DNA from: a virus
IMG/VR virus record: IMGVR_UViG_3300030102_000654
Location: 1 to 37,282 of that record
Length of the DNA: 37,282 nt
Strand: one strand, 5' to 3'
In this document: positions 22,341 to 29,003 of the stretch, piece after piece
Layout: every line of letters starts with the position of its first letter
Numbering within the stretch: the stretch's first letter is position 1
Position numbers and translations under genes: made by a program
The notes under the pieces: generated by a model
Database searches by the model: none
What the model was told of the DNA's origin: nothing
What the model saw: only the letters and a program-made list of their open reading frames with translations

Positions 22341-22363
22341 ACTATAATTTTTCTTTGAAGTAA
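22283..22363 (+). CDS. Possible 26-aa leader peptide
   Basis: ATG 22283 comes after GGTAGAAAGGA, an excellent ribosome binding site of the kind used by the real early genes. The product begins M-S-A-G-S-K-S-R-I-K. The frame runs through the inverted repeat and overlaps the 3' end of the convergent gene at 22342. It may be a tiny peptide gene, a remnant of a longer gene, or an unused site. Confidence 0.3.
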   Translation: MSAGSKSRIKLFTSSVSFYHYNFSLK

Positions 22364-22698
22364 TCTAGCAACCATTTGTTCTCACGAAAGATGCCAATGA
22401 GATAGTTACTAAAATTATTAACAACTCTTTCTTCTACATCTTCTTTGTCCAATGCACCACCATCATTTGTTTCACAAGACAAGTAGGCTATGCAATGCAT
22501 TAACTCATGTAGAGTCGTGTTTGCTTCATCAATATCTGATAGACCTTTGTTAATCTGTATTAAGTTTTTACGCTTGATAAAGTGTCCGTAACAATCTGTA
22601 AGATTATCATCAGTAAAGTCTGGTTCACGAAGTTCTAGAATAATATCGGTACAATGTACCTTTACTTTCTTACCATCAATGGAGTGTTTTTTTGACAT
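22342..22698 (-). CDS. HExxH metallopeptidase-like protein, 118 aa
   Basis: H-E-L-M-H at residues 64-68 follows a helix (N-T-T-L), and a downstream E-E pair (89-90) could supply the third zinc ligand, as in small zincins of the IrrE/ImmA or SprT-like type. The protein is short and lacks an obvious DNA-binding domain. IrrE/ImmA-like enzymes cleave repressors, so a regulatory protease is one possibility. It overlaps the preceding gene by 23 bp. Confidence 0.6.
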   Translation of the reverse strand: MSKKHSIDGKKVKVHCTDIILELREPDFTDDNLTDCYGHFIKRKNLIQINKGLSDIDEANTTLHELMHCIAYLSCETNDGGALDKEDVEERVVNNFSNYLIGIFRENKWLLDYFKEKL

Positions 22699-22918
22699 CA
22701 GGTATATCTAGTTCTTCTTCAAGCTGTACAATATAGTCTTGATACTGTTCTTCGTCACACACTAACTCAAGATATATCTTAGCAGATATAAGTCTAGCTA
22801 TTGCAAAAGCTATTTTATCAGGACAAGACATACTATCTTTAACAGACGCAGTTAGTTTCTCCATATCTAACTTTTCAAGATAGTCTTCTGATTTAGTTAA
22901 GTTATTGTTATGTTTCAT
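22676..22918 (-). CDS. Small acidic hypothetical protein, 80 aa
   Basis: Helical, acidic protein without a recognised motif; two Cys residues near the middle. It is the first gene of a two-gene minus-strand unit with the HExxH protein and lies just below an extended -10 promoter. Antagonist or partner of the HExxH protein is conceivable but unproven. Confidence 0.5.
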   Translation of the reverse strand: MKHNNNLTKSEDYLEKLDMEKLTASVKDSMSCPDKIAFAIARLISAKIYLELVCDEEQYQDYIVQLEEELDIPDVKKTLH

Positions 22919-22937
22919 TTTTGATACACCTGTTGCA

Positions 22938-22946
22938 ATTATATCA
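22938..22946 (-). promoter_or_regulatory. Extended -10 promoter for the HExxH unit
   Basis: On the minus strand TGATATAAT is a perfect TATAAT with the extended TG-n element, placed about 20 bases before the ATG at 22918. A TTGACA at 22978-22973 is too far away to serve as its -35. Transcription would start near 22931. Confidence 0.5.
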
Positions 22947-22967
22947 CAATTAGTAAGTTAGTGAATA

Positions 22968-23237
22968 TCATTTGTCAAGTGTTTTCTTATATAAGATTGC
23001 AGCATAGATACCTGGTTCTAACTGTCTTTCTCTCCAGAATCTACGCTCACCATAGTGATGCAAATGATAATGACACATAGGACATAAGGGTACAGTCCAG
23101 CAATCATCAGACTTCATAGACATACCATTAGGTTTGATATGAGTAAGATGATGAGCTTGTATGTCCTGGTCAGTACGACAGTAAGAACAGGGATATTCCC
23201 TAACATTTTTAAGATGTTTAGCGTTTCTTATTGCCAC
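22968..23237 (-). CDS. HNH endonuclease (Ref/DUF968-like), 89 aa
   Basis: C17-x2-C20, then A-H-H-L near residues 28-31, D-C-W-T-V-P-L-C-P-M-C-H (about 45-56) and H-H-Y-G-E-R-R-F-W form an HNH nuclease core with zinc knuckles. The W-T-V-P-L-C and G-E-x-x-F-W elements resemble the P1 Ref / DUF968 group of recombination-associated HNH nucleases. A role in phage recombination or packaging-linked cleavage is likely. The 3' part is short, so it is a minimal domain. Confidence 0.75.
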   Translation of the reverse strand: MAIRNAKHLKNVREYPCSYCRTDQDIQAHHLTHIKPNGMSMKSDDCWTVPLCPMCHYHLHHYGERRFWRERQLEPGIYAAILYKKTLDK

Positions 23238-23709
23238 GAATAGTATTACCTTTATCCTTTAGTCCGTAGAATATAGCTGCTTCATCAAGAGATTCTCTGA
23301 ATCTATGACCACCATATGACCTAGGGAACTGAAACTTTCTGTTTAGATCTTTAAGACTATGACCTAAACCACATACATATTCAAGTATATCGTAAGATTT
23401 ATTACCTATCATATAATATAATCTATTAAGATCATTCATAGCATCTAGTTTTGCATCAGGTATAGACATATTGATAGATTGATCTACTCGTACCTTGACT
23501 TCAGGTTTGGATATTAGCTGAGACATCTCCCATTTTCTGCGGAATATACTACCTGCTTGATACTGTATAGAATTTATGTACTTCTTGTAATACATTGTCT
23601 CAATACTTGATTCACGAATATTAACAATGTGTGCAGGTTTATTTTTATTTGGTTGAGTAACTATGATTTCTCTATTATAATTAGGAAAAGGTTGATCATA
23701 ATTAGACAT
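23218..23709 (-). CDS. DUF6456-like protein, 163 aa
   Basis: The C-terminal half matches my memory of DUF6456, an alphaproteobacterial and phage domain. It has D-A-x-x-D-A-x-x-x-L, then Y-D-I-L-E-Y-V-C-G-L-G-H-S-L-K-D-L near residues 106-122, and R-E-S-L-D-E-A-A-I-F-Y-G-L near 138-150. These proteins are thought to be regulatory and helix-rich. The first 60 residues are basic and unmatched. It overlaps the HNH gene by 20 bp and is divergent from the exonuclease gene with only 34 bp between them, so control of both directions is plausible. Confidence 0.6.
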   Translation of the reverse strand: MSNYDQPFPNYNREIIVTQPNKNKPAHIVNIRESSIETMYYKKYINSIQYQAGSIFRRKWEMSQLISKPEVKVRVDQSINMSIPDAKLDAMNDLNRLYYMIGNKSYDILEYVCGLGHSLKDLNRKFQFPRSYGGHRFRESLDEAAIFYGLKDKGNTIRGNKKR

Positions 23710-23743
23710 ACAAAAACATAAGTGATTTAAGAAAGGATTACAA

Positions 23744-24472
23744 ATGAAAATACACGACTACAGACATAGTGCTAGTAGAGGTAATGATTGGTACAATAAC
23801 CCTTCTCTTTGGGTATTTAGAAACTTAATGGGTATCCAGACTGAGACTACACCTCGTATGGGTATGGGTCATTCATCAGAGTTTGGTTGTGCTTTAGGTT
23901 TATTCTTCAAGAGATCTGATGCAGAAATAGTAGAACATGCAACAAACCATATGGTAAATCAGTTTGATGGTGAGTGGCATGACGAAACAGAGAAAGTAGG
24001 TAGTATAGCTTTAAACCTTCAAAATGCTATCAAAGAACACTTTCCTGATTTTGGAGTACCTAACCTATTCCAACGCTACAGAAGGCATTCCTTGTCCAAT
24101 TTAGAGCATCCTATCACTACTGTAACAGACTTCGAATGGGAACATATGATCGTTGATACTAAAGCTACATTAGCTGTACCATCTAAACCAAGAGAAGATC
24201 ATGTCAGACAACAATCTTTATACTCTGTACTCATAGGTAAGCCAGCAACATTAGTCTATGCCTCACATAAGAAGTCAGCAGTATTCGAATTAGATGAAGA
24301 AACTGTTATGAGAAACTACGAAACTATGGTAAATTCGTTTGAATCTTTAGAGTTATTTATGAAGACTGTACCTAATATAAAAACATTTAAGAGAATGATT
24401 CCATTAAATACAGATGGATATAAATGGTCAGAGGAGGATCGTAAGTATGCTCAAGAAAATTGGAACAATTAA
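23744..24472 (+). CDS. RecB/Cas4-type PD-(D/E)XK exonuclease, 242 aa
   Basis: Motifs of the PDDEXK_1 nuclease superfamily are in order. H43 and E46 sit in G-H-S-S-E-F-G; D129 is in T-D-F-E-W; D138-T-K140 is the D-x-K catalytic strand; and Q156-x3-Y160 lies in the following helix. The length fits phage recombination exonucleases. It would resect double-stranded DNA ends for recombination-dependent replication with the SSB-like protein encoded next. The ribosome binding site is AGAAAGGAT. Confidence 0.8.
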   Translation: MKIHDYRHSASRGNDWYNNPSLWVFRNLMGIQTETTPRMGMGHSSEFGCALGLFFKRSDAEIVEHATNHMVNQFDGEWHDETEKVGSIALNLQNAIKEHFPDFGVPNLFQRYRRHSLSNLEHPITTVTDFEWEHMIVDTKATLAVPSKPREDHVRQQSLYSVLIGKPATLVYASHKKSAVFELDEETVMRNYETMVNSFESLELFMKTVPNIKTFKRMIPLNTDGYKWSEEDRKYAQENWNN

Positions 24473-24485
24473 TAAGGAGAAATAT

Positions 24486-24995
24486 ATGGATATGAATACA
24501 TCAACTGGTACTGTGGATTACTTATCTCCACCAAAACCAGGAAAGGATCAATGGTTTATGCCTGTCATACTAGATCAAAGTGGTACAAAGATTAAGTTCT
24601 ATTGTAAGTTTGATCCAGAAACTAGCGTAGGTGCAAAGGTTAGAGTAAGCTATGGACCAGAAAGAAATGGTAATGCAACTGCATATAAAGTAGAAGCAGC
24701 AGATAAAGATATTAATGAAGATACTAACGAGCAGCGAACACCTGCAGCTGCTCCACAATCTGTTGAAAAAGAAATAGGTATGATTGCTGTAGGATTAGCT
24801 GGTAGATTATCTGAATTGTTTTGTACTTTACATCACGAGAAAGGAATACAATTAAAAGATACTCCAGGTGAGATAGCTAATTGGATTGGTCATGGTATTA
24901 CTGCTTATGAACAAGCTATGGAAACTAGGAAGAAGTTACAGTCTATTAGTAATCAAGATAAGTCTTGGGAGGATCTAGACGAAAAACCATTTTAG
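24486..24995 (+). CDS. SSB-like single-stranded DNA-binding protein, 169 aa
   Basis: The start chosen is ATG 24486, which follows TAAGGAGA; a longer in-frame start lies inside the exonuclease gene. The N-terminal half (about residues 15-75) is strand-rich and OB-fold-like, and the protein ends with the acidic tail E-D-L-D-E-K-P-F, the hallmark of SSB C-termini (compare D-D-D-I-P-F), which recruits partners. The middle is helical. It is adjacent to the exonuclease gene, as in recombination modules. Typical SSB motifs in the OB part are weak, so it is a divergent member. Confidence 0.68.
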   Translation: MDMNTSTGTVDYLSPPKPGKDQWFMPVILDQSGTKIKFYCKFDPETSVGAKVRVSYGPERNGNATAYKVEAADKDINEDTNEQRTPAAAPQSVEKEIGMIAVGLAGRLSELFCTLHHEKGIQLKDTPGEIANWIGHGITAYEQAMETRKKLQSISNQDKSWEDLDEKPF

Positions 24996-25008
24996 AAAGG
25001 ATCATAAT

Positions 25009-25140
25009 ATGAATGAAAGTCCAATGAGTGATGAGTTCCACGATTGGCTGGATCAATGTCCAGTTAGGTGGATAAGAGATAGGGTTGATAGAAACTATGT
25101 CTTTTATTGTTTTGAAACACCAGATGAGGAGGATCAATGA
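25009..25140 (+). CDS. Small conserved-type protein, 43 aa
   Basis: Begins M-N-E-S-P-M-S-D-E-F-H-D-W-L-D-Q-C-P-V. Peptides with W-L-x-x-C-P-V near the start accompany SSB or exonuclease genes in marine phages, as I recall. It has an AGAAAGGATC ribosome binding site and an ATGA overlap with the next gene. The function is unknown. Confidence 0.6.
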   Translation: MNESPMSDEFHDWLDQCPVRWIRDRVDRNYVFYCFETPDEEDQ

Positions 25141-25460
25141 CAATCATTACAAGAGAAGGCATGGAGAAAGCCCTCCAGCAAAACTACGATAACGAAGATA
25201 CTGAAGCAGAACATGTAGCTCAAGCTAGTTATGTTAAAGAATATCTTAAGACTATACTTGCTGAACAGGTATTCAAAGCTCCATCAGATTTATCTGGTAC
25301 AATGAAAGAACATTGGGCTAGACAAACTAAAGAATACAAACAACATCTATTAGCTATGAAAGAATCTATAAGACTCAAAGAGAAGGATAACTTTCGTAGG
25401 AAAGATAATGATATGTATTGTTCTCAGTTTCAATCGTTAACTAAAGCTGGTGCTATATGA
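25137..25460 (+). CDS. Helical hypothetical protein, 107 aa
   Basis: Charged, helical protein with a Lys/Glu-rich C-terminal half (A-M-K-E-S-I-R-L-K-E-K-D near residues 73-84). Coupled to its neighbours by ATGA overlaps on both sides. Proteins of this length next to SSB are common in marine phage recombination modules. No catalytic motif is seen. Confidence 0.58.
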   Translation: MTIITREGMEKALQQNYDNEDTEAEHVAQASYVKEYLKTILAEQVFKAPSDLSGTMKEHWARQTKEYKQHLLAMKESIRLKEKDNFRRKDNDMYCSQFQSLTKAGAI

Positions 25461-25654
25461 ACATAAAGACTGATCCATTAGTAGAGAAAGTCGCTAAGAG
25501 AATGTTACAAAGATCTAATGCAGGTATCATTAAGTATGGCAATACAATGCGTACTGCTGAGAAACCATTAGTAGAATGGATTAATGATGCACAAGAAGAA
25601 CTATTAGATGCAGTAGTATATTTAGAAAAGATAAAGGAGAAAGTAAGTCAATGA
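25457..25654 (+). CDS. MazG-like nucleotide pyrophosphohydrolase, truncated form, 65 aa
   Basis: The sequence A-G-I-I-K-Y-G-N-T near residues 22-30 and W-I-N-D-A-Q-E-E-L-L-D-A-V-V-Y-L near 41-56 matches the core helices of MazG-like (dNTP or ppGpp) pyrophosphohydrolases, including the E-E-x-x-D metal-binding pattern. It is much shorter than full MazG, so it may be a minimal all-alpha NTPase. It could adjust nucleotide pools or stringent signalling during infection. Confidence 0.62.
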   Translation: MNIKTDPLVEKVAKRMLQRSNAGIIKYGNTMRTAEKPLVEWINDAQEELLDAVVYLEKIKEKVSQ

Positions 25655-25884
25655 CAACACCAGAACAAAATTTATGGGTATCTGTTATAGCTCAGCAGTT
25701 TACTGATGCTGTTCGTAAGAAGACTGATAATGATGTTCTGTTAGCTAGGAATTGGTTAGAGTCAAATACTACTGACTTTAAAACAGTTTGTTATCTTGCA
25801 GGTCTTAATCCTGAGTGGGTTATAAGAGAATGGAAGATGATAAAGTCTGGAGAGAAAAATATATCTCGATGGAAGAAGTCTTAA
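25651..25884 (+). CDS. Small hypothetical protein, 77 aa
   Basis: Contains A-R-N-W-L and a helical T-V-C-Y-L-A-G-L-N-P-E-W-V near residues 50-62; proteins with a C-x-L-A-G-L-x-P pattern are widespread in phages and thought to bind DNA or regulate. It ends in a basic tail. The stop overlaps the stop of the convergent lysis-block gene within TTAA (25881-25884). Confidence 0.58.
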   Translation: MTTPEQNLWVSVIAQQFTDAVRKKTDNDVLLARNWLESNTTDFKTVCYLAGLNPEWVIREWKMIKSGEKNISRWKKS

Positions 25885-26096
25885 TCTATAATCTTTATGA
25901 TCCGTAGCCTTCCCATATCGTTCTCTAATTCTGCTTTTACTTCACTACATTGCACAGTCATACCAACTTGATCCTCTCCGATAGACCTCTGAAGTATTCT
26001 TTTCTGTGATAGACAGTCAGTCATTCCTTGAGTTGGTACATACTCTATAACTGATCCATTTTGAATCATCATCATTGCAAATACTATTTCAATCAT
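25881..26096 (-). CDS. Small exported-type protein with two Cys, 71 aa
   Basis: A short hydrophobic N-terminus (I-V-F-A-M-M-M-I) may be a signal or anchor. C28 and C50 could form a disulphide in the periplasm. It lies at the end of the lysis block and starts by TAATG overlap. Similar small two-Cys proteins occur beside lysis genes in marine phages, so an envelope role (spanin-like or exclusion) is possible. Confidence 0.5.
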   Translation of the reverse strand: MIEIVFAMMMIQNGSVIEYVPTQGMTDCLSQKRILQRSIGEDQVGMTVQCSEVKAELENDMGRLRIIKIID

Positions 26097-26437
26097 TAGT
26101 AAGTTCCGTTCTTTTCTTCTAAGTCAATTATTCTTTCTTCGTGAAACTGTATAGTCATGTCATTCTTTTTAATGTTTGGTACTTCAGCTTCAATCTTTTC
26201 TTTTAGTTTATCTTGTTCCTTTGATAGAAACTCCAATAACATAAACTGTTCCTGGTCTATAGGCTTTTGTGAGGATGCTTCAAGCAGGTCTTGTTGCATT
26301 AGTTGCAATTCAGTTTCTATAATATTTAGTCTTTCAATAACTCCGAATCCAAACCAAGCTCCAACCATACAAGCTCCTACGATAGAGAGCAGGTTACGCA
26401 TAGGCATGGACACAGAAGTGTTGTCTGATATTTTCAT
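26096..26437 (-). CDS. Membrane protein with coiled coil, spanin-like candidate, 113 aa
   Basis: Residues about 14-34 form a transmembrane helix (L-L-S-I-V-G-A-C-M-V-G-A-W-F-G-F-G-V), followed by a long charged coiled coil (about 40-112). One N-terminal helix plus a periplasmic coiled coil is the layout of inner-membrane spanins. A lipoprotein partner is not recognised. It is in the lysis block between the two small two-Cys proteins. Confidence 0.55.
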   Translation of the reverse strand: MKISDNTSVSMPMRNLLSIVGACMVGAWFGFGVIERLNIIETELQLMQQDLLEASSQKPIDQEQFMLLEFLSKEQDKLKEKIEAEVPNIKKNDMTIQFHEERIIDLEEKNGTY

Positions 26438-26661
26438 ACTTCGTCTAGAGGTTTACCTTCACAAAAGAATGCCCATGTTTTAAGATTGTTACCATTTCTT
26501 TTACCATGTACTTCTGCTAGTTTATAAACTAACTCAGCTTTATTCCAGAATACATGATCTAAACATTCTACTTTACCATTAAATGTTTTATCAGTGTATG
26601 TACTATATGATGGACCATCAACATCTACATGCCATAGCATAGCAGTTATAATCCAAATCAT
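26434..26661 (-). CDS. Small exported-type protein with two Cys, 75 aa
   Basis: A short hydrophobic start (M-I-W-I-I-T-A-M-L-W) followed by a polar body with C33 and C67. The layout parallels the 71-aa protein at 25881-26096, so the two may be distant relatives. The start overlaps the upstream stop (ATGA). A periplasmic role in lysis or exclusion is possible. Confidence 0.5.
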   Translation of the reverse strand: MIWIITAMLWHVDVDGPSYSTYTDKTFNGKVECLDHVFWNKAELVYKLAEVHGKRNGNNLKTWAFFCEGKPLDEV

Positions 26662-27065
26662 TTTTTAAATTTACTTAATGTTGTAACTCCAAAGCTACCG
26701 CCTACAATAGTAAGAATAATAATCCAGAAGTAATCATTAGCTGATTTTAGTATCTCCCAACCTGTAATCATATATCCTTGAGTCCAGGGAAGGAAATGCA
26801 TTATAAAAATTATTGAGAAAAAAAGAACTAGCCATTCATCTTTCCATGAGTTAGCAGTTTGTTTTACTTGTTCTAACTGTACACTAATCTTAGCTACATC
26901 TACTTCTTTAGCAGCTTCGATCTCTTTTGCTTTTATTATCTTATCTTTCTCTAGCTTATGAGTTATAGCTCCGACAGTTTTTTCTGTTATAAGTTTTGCT
27001 ACAGGATTACCAAGTAGACTGCTACCTAAACCTAACAATGGTTTAATTAACATTAGTGGATTCAT
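26658..27065 (-). CDS. Holin of the GTA-type 3TM family, 135 aa
   Basis: The N-terminal hydrophobic patch (about residues 3-20) is followed by an amphipathic, charged helical region (30-75) and two transmembrane helices (about 78-95 and 112-130), ending in a basic tail. This matches the holin-3TM family of gene-transfer agents and alphaproteobacterial phages. The amidase gene directly upstream, joined by an ATGA overlap, supports a role in forming the lysis pore. Confidence 0.72.
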   Translation of the reverse strand: MNPLMLIKPLLGLGSSLLGNPVAKLITEKTVGAITHKLEKDKIIKAKEIEAAKEVDVAKISVQLEQVKQTANSWKDEWLVLFFSIIFIMHFLPWTQGYMITGWEILKSANDYFWIIILTIVGGSFGVTTLSKFKK

Positions 27066-27484
27066 AAATTATCTTCTTTCCATTTTTGTACATCAAAGCA
27101 AGGGCAATCCTTTTCACTAATCTCATTGTGTCCTATTACTTTTGCGTCTGGATAATCTATTAATTTTTGTTTAACAAGATCTAATAGAGTCGTCCATTGT
27201 TTATCTGTAAAATTATCTTCTGTAGAATTATCATCTGCCATACCACCTACTAAAGCTATACCTATACTTTTGTGATTGTAACCAGCAGCATGTGCGCCTG
27301 TATCTTTTACATTGCGACCTAACTCTACTTCACCATTTCTTCTTATAATATAATGGTAGCCTACATCACGCCATCCATTATCATTGACATGCCAATCCCT
27401 GATCTCTCTTAAACCAATATCCATATTAGGTTTGGTATAAGAACAATGTATAACTATGTAATCAGTAGATCCACGAAGTTCCAT
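27062..27484 (-). CDS. N-acetylmuramoyl-L-alanine amidase (T7 lysozyme-like), 140 aa
   Basis: The zinc ligands are H13 (V-I-H-C-S), H119 (V-I-G-H-N-E) and C127 (E-K-D-C-P). The catalytic Y43 (G-Y-H-Y) and K125 match T7 lysozyme Y46 and K128. Length agrees with T7-type amidases. Start chosen is 27484, where ATG overlaps the upstream stop as TAATG; a longer frame to 27526 would run into the 38-aa gene. The usual C-P-G-F motif is C-P-C-F here. The enzyme cuts the amide bond in peptidoglycan at lysis. Confidence 0.88.
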   Translation of the reverse strand: MELRGSTDYIVIHCSYTKPNMDIGLREIRDWHVNDNGWRDVGYHYIIRRNGEVELGRNVKDTGAHAAGYNHKSIGIALVGGMADDNSTEDNFTDKQWTTLLDLVKQKLIDYPDAKVIGHNEISEKDCPCFDVQKWKEDNL

Positions 27485-27600
27485 TATGCAATAATAAAAA
27501 CTAAAAGTACTATCAATACAATGCAAATGCCTGCTTGATAAGGTTTACTAAGTTGATCCCATTTATTTTTAGCTATTTCTTTTATAGTGTCAAAATCCAT
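27484..27600 (-). CDS. Tiny membrane protein upstream of the amidase, 38 aa
   Basis: M-D-F-D-T-I-K-E-I-A at the start, then a C-terminal hydrophobic helix (about residues 22-38, I-C-I-V-L-I-V-L-L-V-F-I-I-A). Its TAA overlaps the amidase ATG, so the two are translationally coupled. A small accessory membrane protein of the lysis cassette is likely. Confidence 0.55.
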   Translation of the reverse strand: MDFDTIKEIAKNKWDQLSKPYQAGICIVLIVLLVFIIA

Positions 27601-27930
27601 TTAATCCTCCAGGTAATATGATTTAATTAATTCATCTACTATTAAACCTTTAATAGTTGTAGGTTCACCAGTAGATCTTCTTGGCGTTTGTGATGCCATT
27701 CTTTTCAATGATGTTTCAGGATTACCATATGTTTGTAATCTTTCTGTTATATCATGTGATAGATCTATACACATATCTGCGTATTCAGTTCCATATTTAG
27801 AATCACTAAAGATTCTTACTACTCTTGGTAGTGCTTTAGTATCATACTGTACATTCACATAATGTTTTTTATTATTGTGATGATACTTCTTTGTTACTCC
27901 ATATCTTCTATTATTCATTGGTTCATACAT
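27601..27930 (-). CDS. TSCPD-like protein, 109 aa
   Basis: The start chosen is ATG 27930, which has GAGGAG 6 bases upstream; a longer in-frame start at 28020 would overlap the 60-aa gene. The region P-R-V-V-R-I-F-S-D-S-K-Y-G (about 36-48) and the helix C-I-D-L-S-H-D-I-T-E-R-L-Q-T-Y-G (about 54-69) resemble the TSCPD domain found at the C-terminus of B12-dependent ribonucleotide reductases and as stand-alone phage proteins. The function of the stand-alone form is unknown. It starts a few bases below the 60-aa gene. Confidence 0.5.
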   Translation of the reverse strand: MYEPMNNRRYGVTKKYHHNNKKHYVNVQYDTKALPRVVRIFSDSKYGTEYADMCIDLSHDITERLQTYGNPETSLKRMASQTPRRSTGEPTTIKGLIVDELIKSYYLED

Positions 27931-27940
27931 GGTAGGCTCC

Positions 27941-28123
27941 TCAGTTAAGTTGATAGTTGGCGTTGAGTAGTTGTCTTGCAAGTTCGATACATTGTTCTGG
28001 TTTGAGTTTGATTTCGGCATAGATTCCCCTAGATGAATTGATATATAAATATAGTTTTTTCTTAGATAGTTTCAGACCATGCTTGGGTTCTGTTAAATAT
28101 TCTAAGTCAGTTTCTGATTCCAT
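27941..28123 (-). CDS. Small hypothetical protein, 60 aa
   Basis: Basic and helical with L-S-K-K-K-L-Y-L-Y-I near residues 19-28 and a C-terminal helix. GGTGG lies just before ATG 28123. The gene sits in the overlap between the metallophosphoesterase and the TSCPD-like gene. No family is recognised. Confidence 0.5.
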   Translation of the reverse strand: MESETDLEYLTEPKHGLKLSKKKLYLYINSSRGIYAEIKLKPEQCIELARQLLNANYQLN

Positions 28124-28806
28124 GTTCCACCTTTATTTAAGACCATAGGTAAAAGTTTTGGTATGCCTTCTATTATTATACCACAACCTATAATTGGTCT
28201 AGACTTTTGTGTTTTCATATATTCAAATGCCAATGAGTCAGAATCTATAAGGCATCCTACTTGCATTCCCCAGTTTAAACTATTAGGATTACCCCAATAC
28301 TGGATATTAAAAGAGCTATGATAGTGTCCTTGGACTGTCGGACATCCATATTGCTGTGCTACTTTTAATACATTAGCAAACTTACCATGACAGAAATAAC
28401 AGTCTTGTCCATTAGACATTCTAATCATTAGGTCATCATGCCATACCCAACCATCACCTACTTCTAAATATTCATTGTAGGTTTTCATAGCAGCTCTAGG
28501 TAGACCACTAGCTTTTTGTCTACGATAGACTAGACTACCATGATTAGAGTCTAGCAAATCCATAACTGGAAATAATTTTTCTAACTCTTTTATTACAGGT
28601 AGAGATACTTTATGTTCATCACCTGCACTATGTAAATCAGGATCTGAATCATGGAATGAAATAGCATGTGAGTCTACTTCATCTCCTATATGTATAATCC
28701 TATCTGGATGATATTTTCTTTTTATAGCTTTAAGAAAATCTATAGAGTCCTTATGATGATAAGGTATGTGTGTATCTGAGATAACTAAGATACATGAGTT
28801 CTTCAT
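28102..28806 (-). CDS. Calcineurin-type metallophosphoesterase, 234 aa
   Basis: Metal-binding motifs run in order: D11-T-H13, G41-D42, the N-H pair 88-89 (in D-S-N-H), H140 (F-C-H-G-K) and G-H-Y-H at 160-163. Length fits small phage phosphoesterases. Likely substrates include nucleotides or nucleic acids, but the target is not given by sequence. It overlaps the upstream XhlA-like gene by 4 bp and the downstream gene by 22 bp. Confidence 0.82.
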   Translation of the reverse strand: MKNSCILVISDTHIPYHHKDSIDFLKAIKRKYHPDRIIHIGDEVDSHAISFHDSDPDLHSAGDEHKVSLPVIKELEKLFPVMDLLDSNHGSLVYRRQKASGLPRAAMKTYNEYLEVGDGWVWHDDLMIRMSNGQDCYFCHGKFANVLKVAQQYGCPTVQGHYHSSFNIQYWGNPNSLNWGMQVGCLIDSDSLAFEYMKTQKSRPIIGCGIIIEGIPKLLPMVLNKGGTWNQKLT

Positions 28807-29000
28807 AATAAAGTTCTAATTATTAAATAACACATTTGAAGAAAGACAGTAGTTCCTATAAACCACACAAGAGTTCTCAGTTGTTTCATATCTTTTTCAA
28901 TATGACATAAATGATTGTCTTTTAGAGTTGTTAGCTTTTGATCTAACAGTTCTAGCTTACCCTCTATACGGATAATAGCTTCTCTATTTTCTTGTTCCAT
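28803..29000 (-). CDS. XhlA-like coiled-coil membrane protein, 65 aa
   Basis: Residues 1-42 form a charged coiled coil (I-R-I-E-G-K-L-E-L-L-D-Q-K-L) and residues about 43-63 a C-terminal transmembrane helix. This is the arrangement of haemolysin XhlA-type phage proteins, which assist holins. The lysis block starts just below. Confidence 0.6.
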   Translation of the reverse strand: MEQENREAIIRIEGKLELLDQKLTTLKDNHLCHIEKDMKQLRTLVWFIGTTVFLQMCYLIIRTLL

Positions 29001-29003
29001 TTA

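Noticed and set aside
24414-24485. Longer start for the SSB-like gene
   Set aside because: It lies inside the exonuclease gene; ATG 24486 follows TAAGGAGA.
27485-27526. Longer start for the amidase
   Set aside because: The extra 14 residues lie within the 38-aa membrane gene; the TAATG-coupled start at 27484 gives the family's usual length.
27931-28020. Longer start for the TSCPD-like gene
   Set aside because: It would overlap the 60-aa gene, while ATG 27930 has a GAGGAG ribosome binding site.
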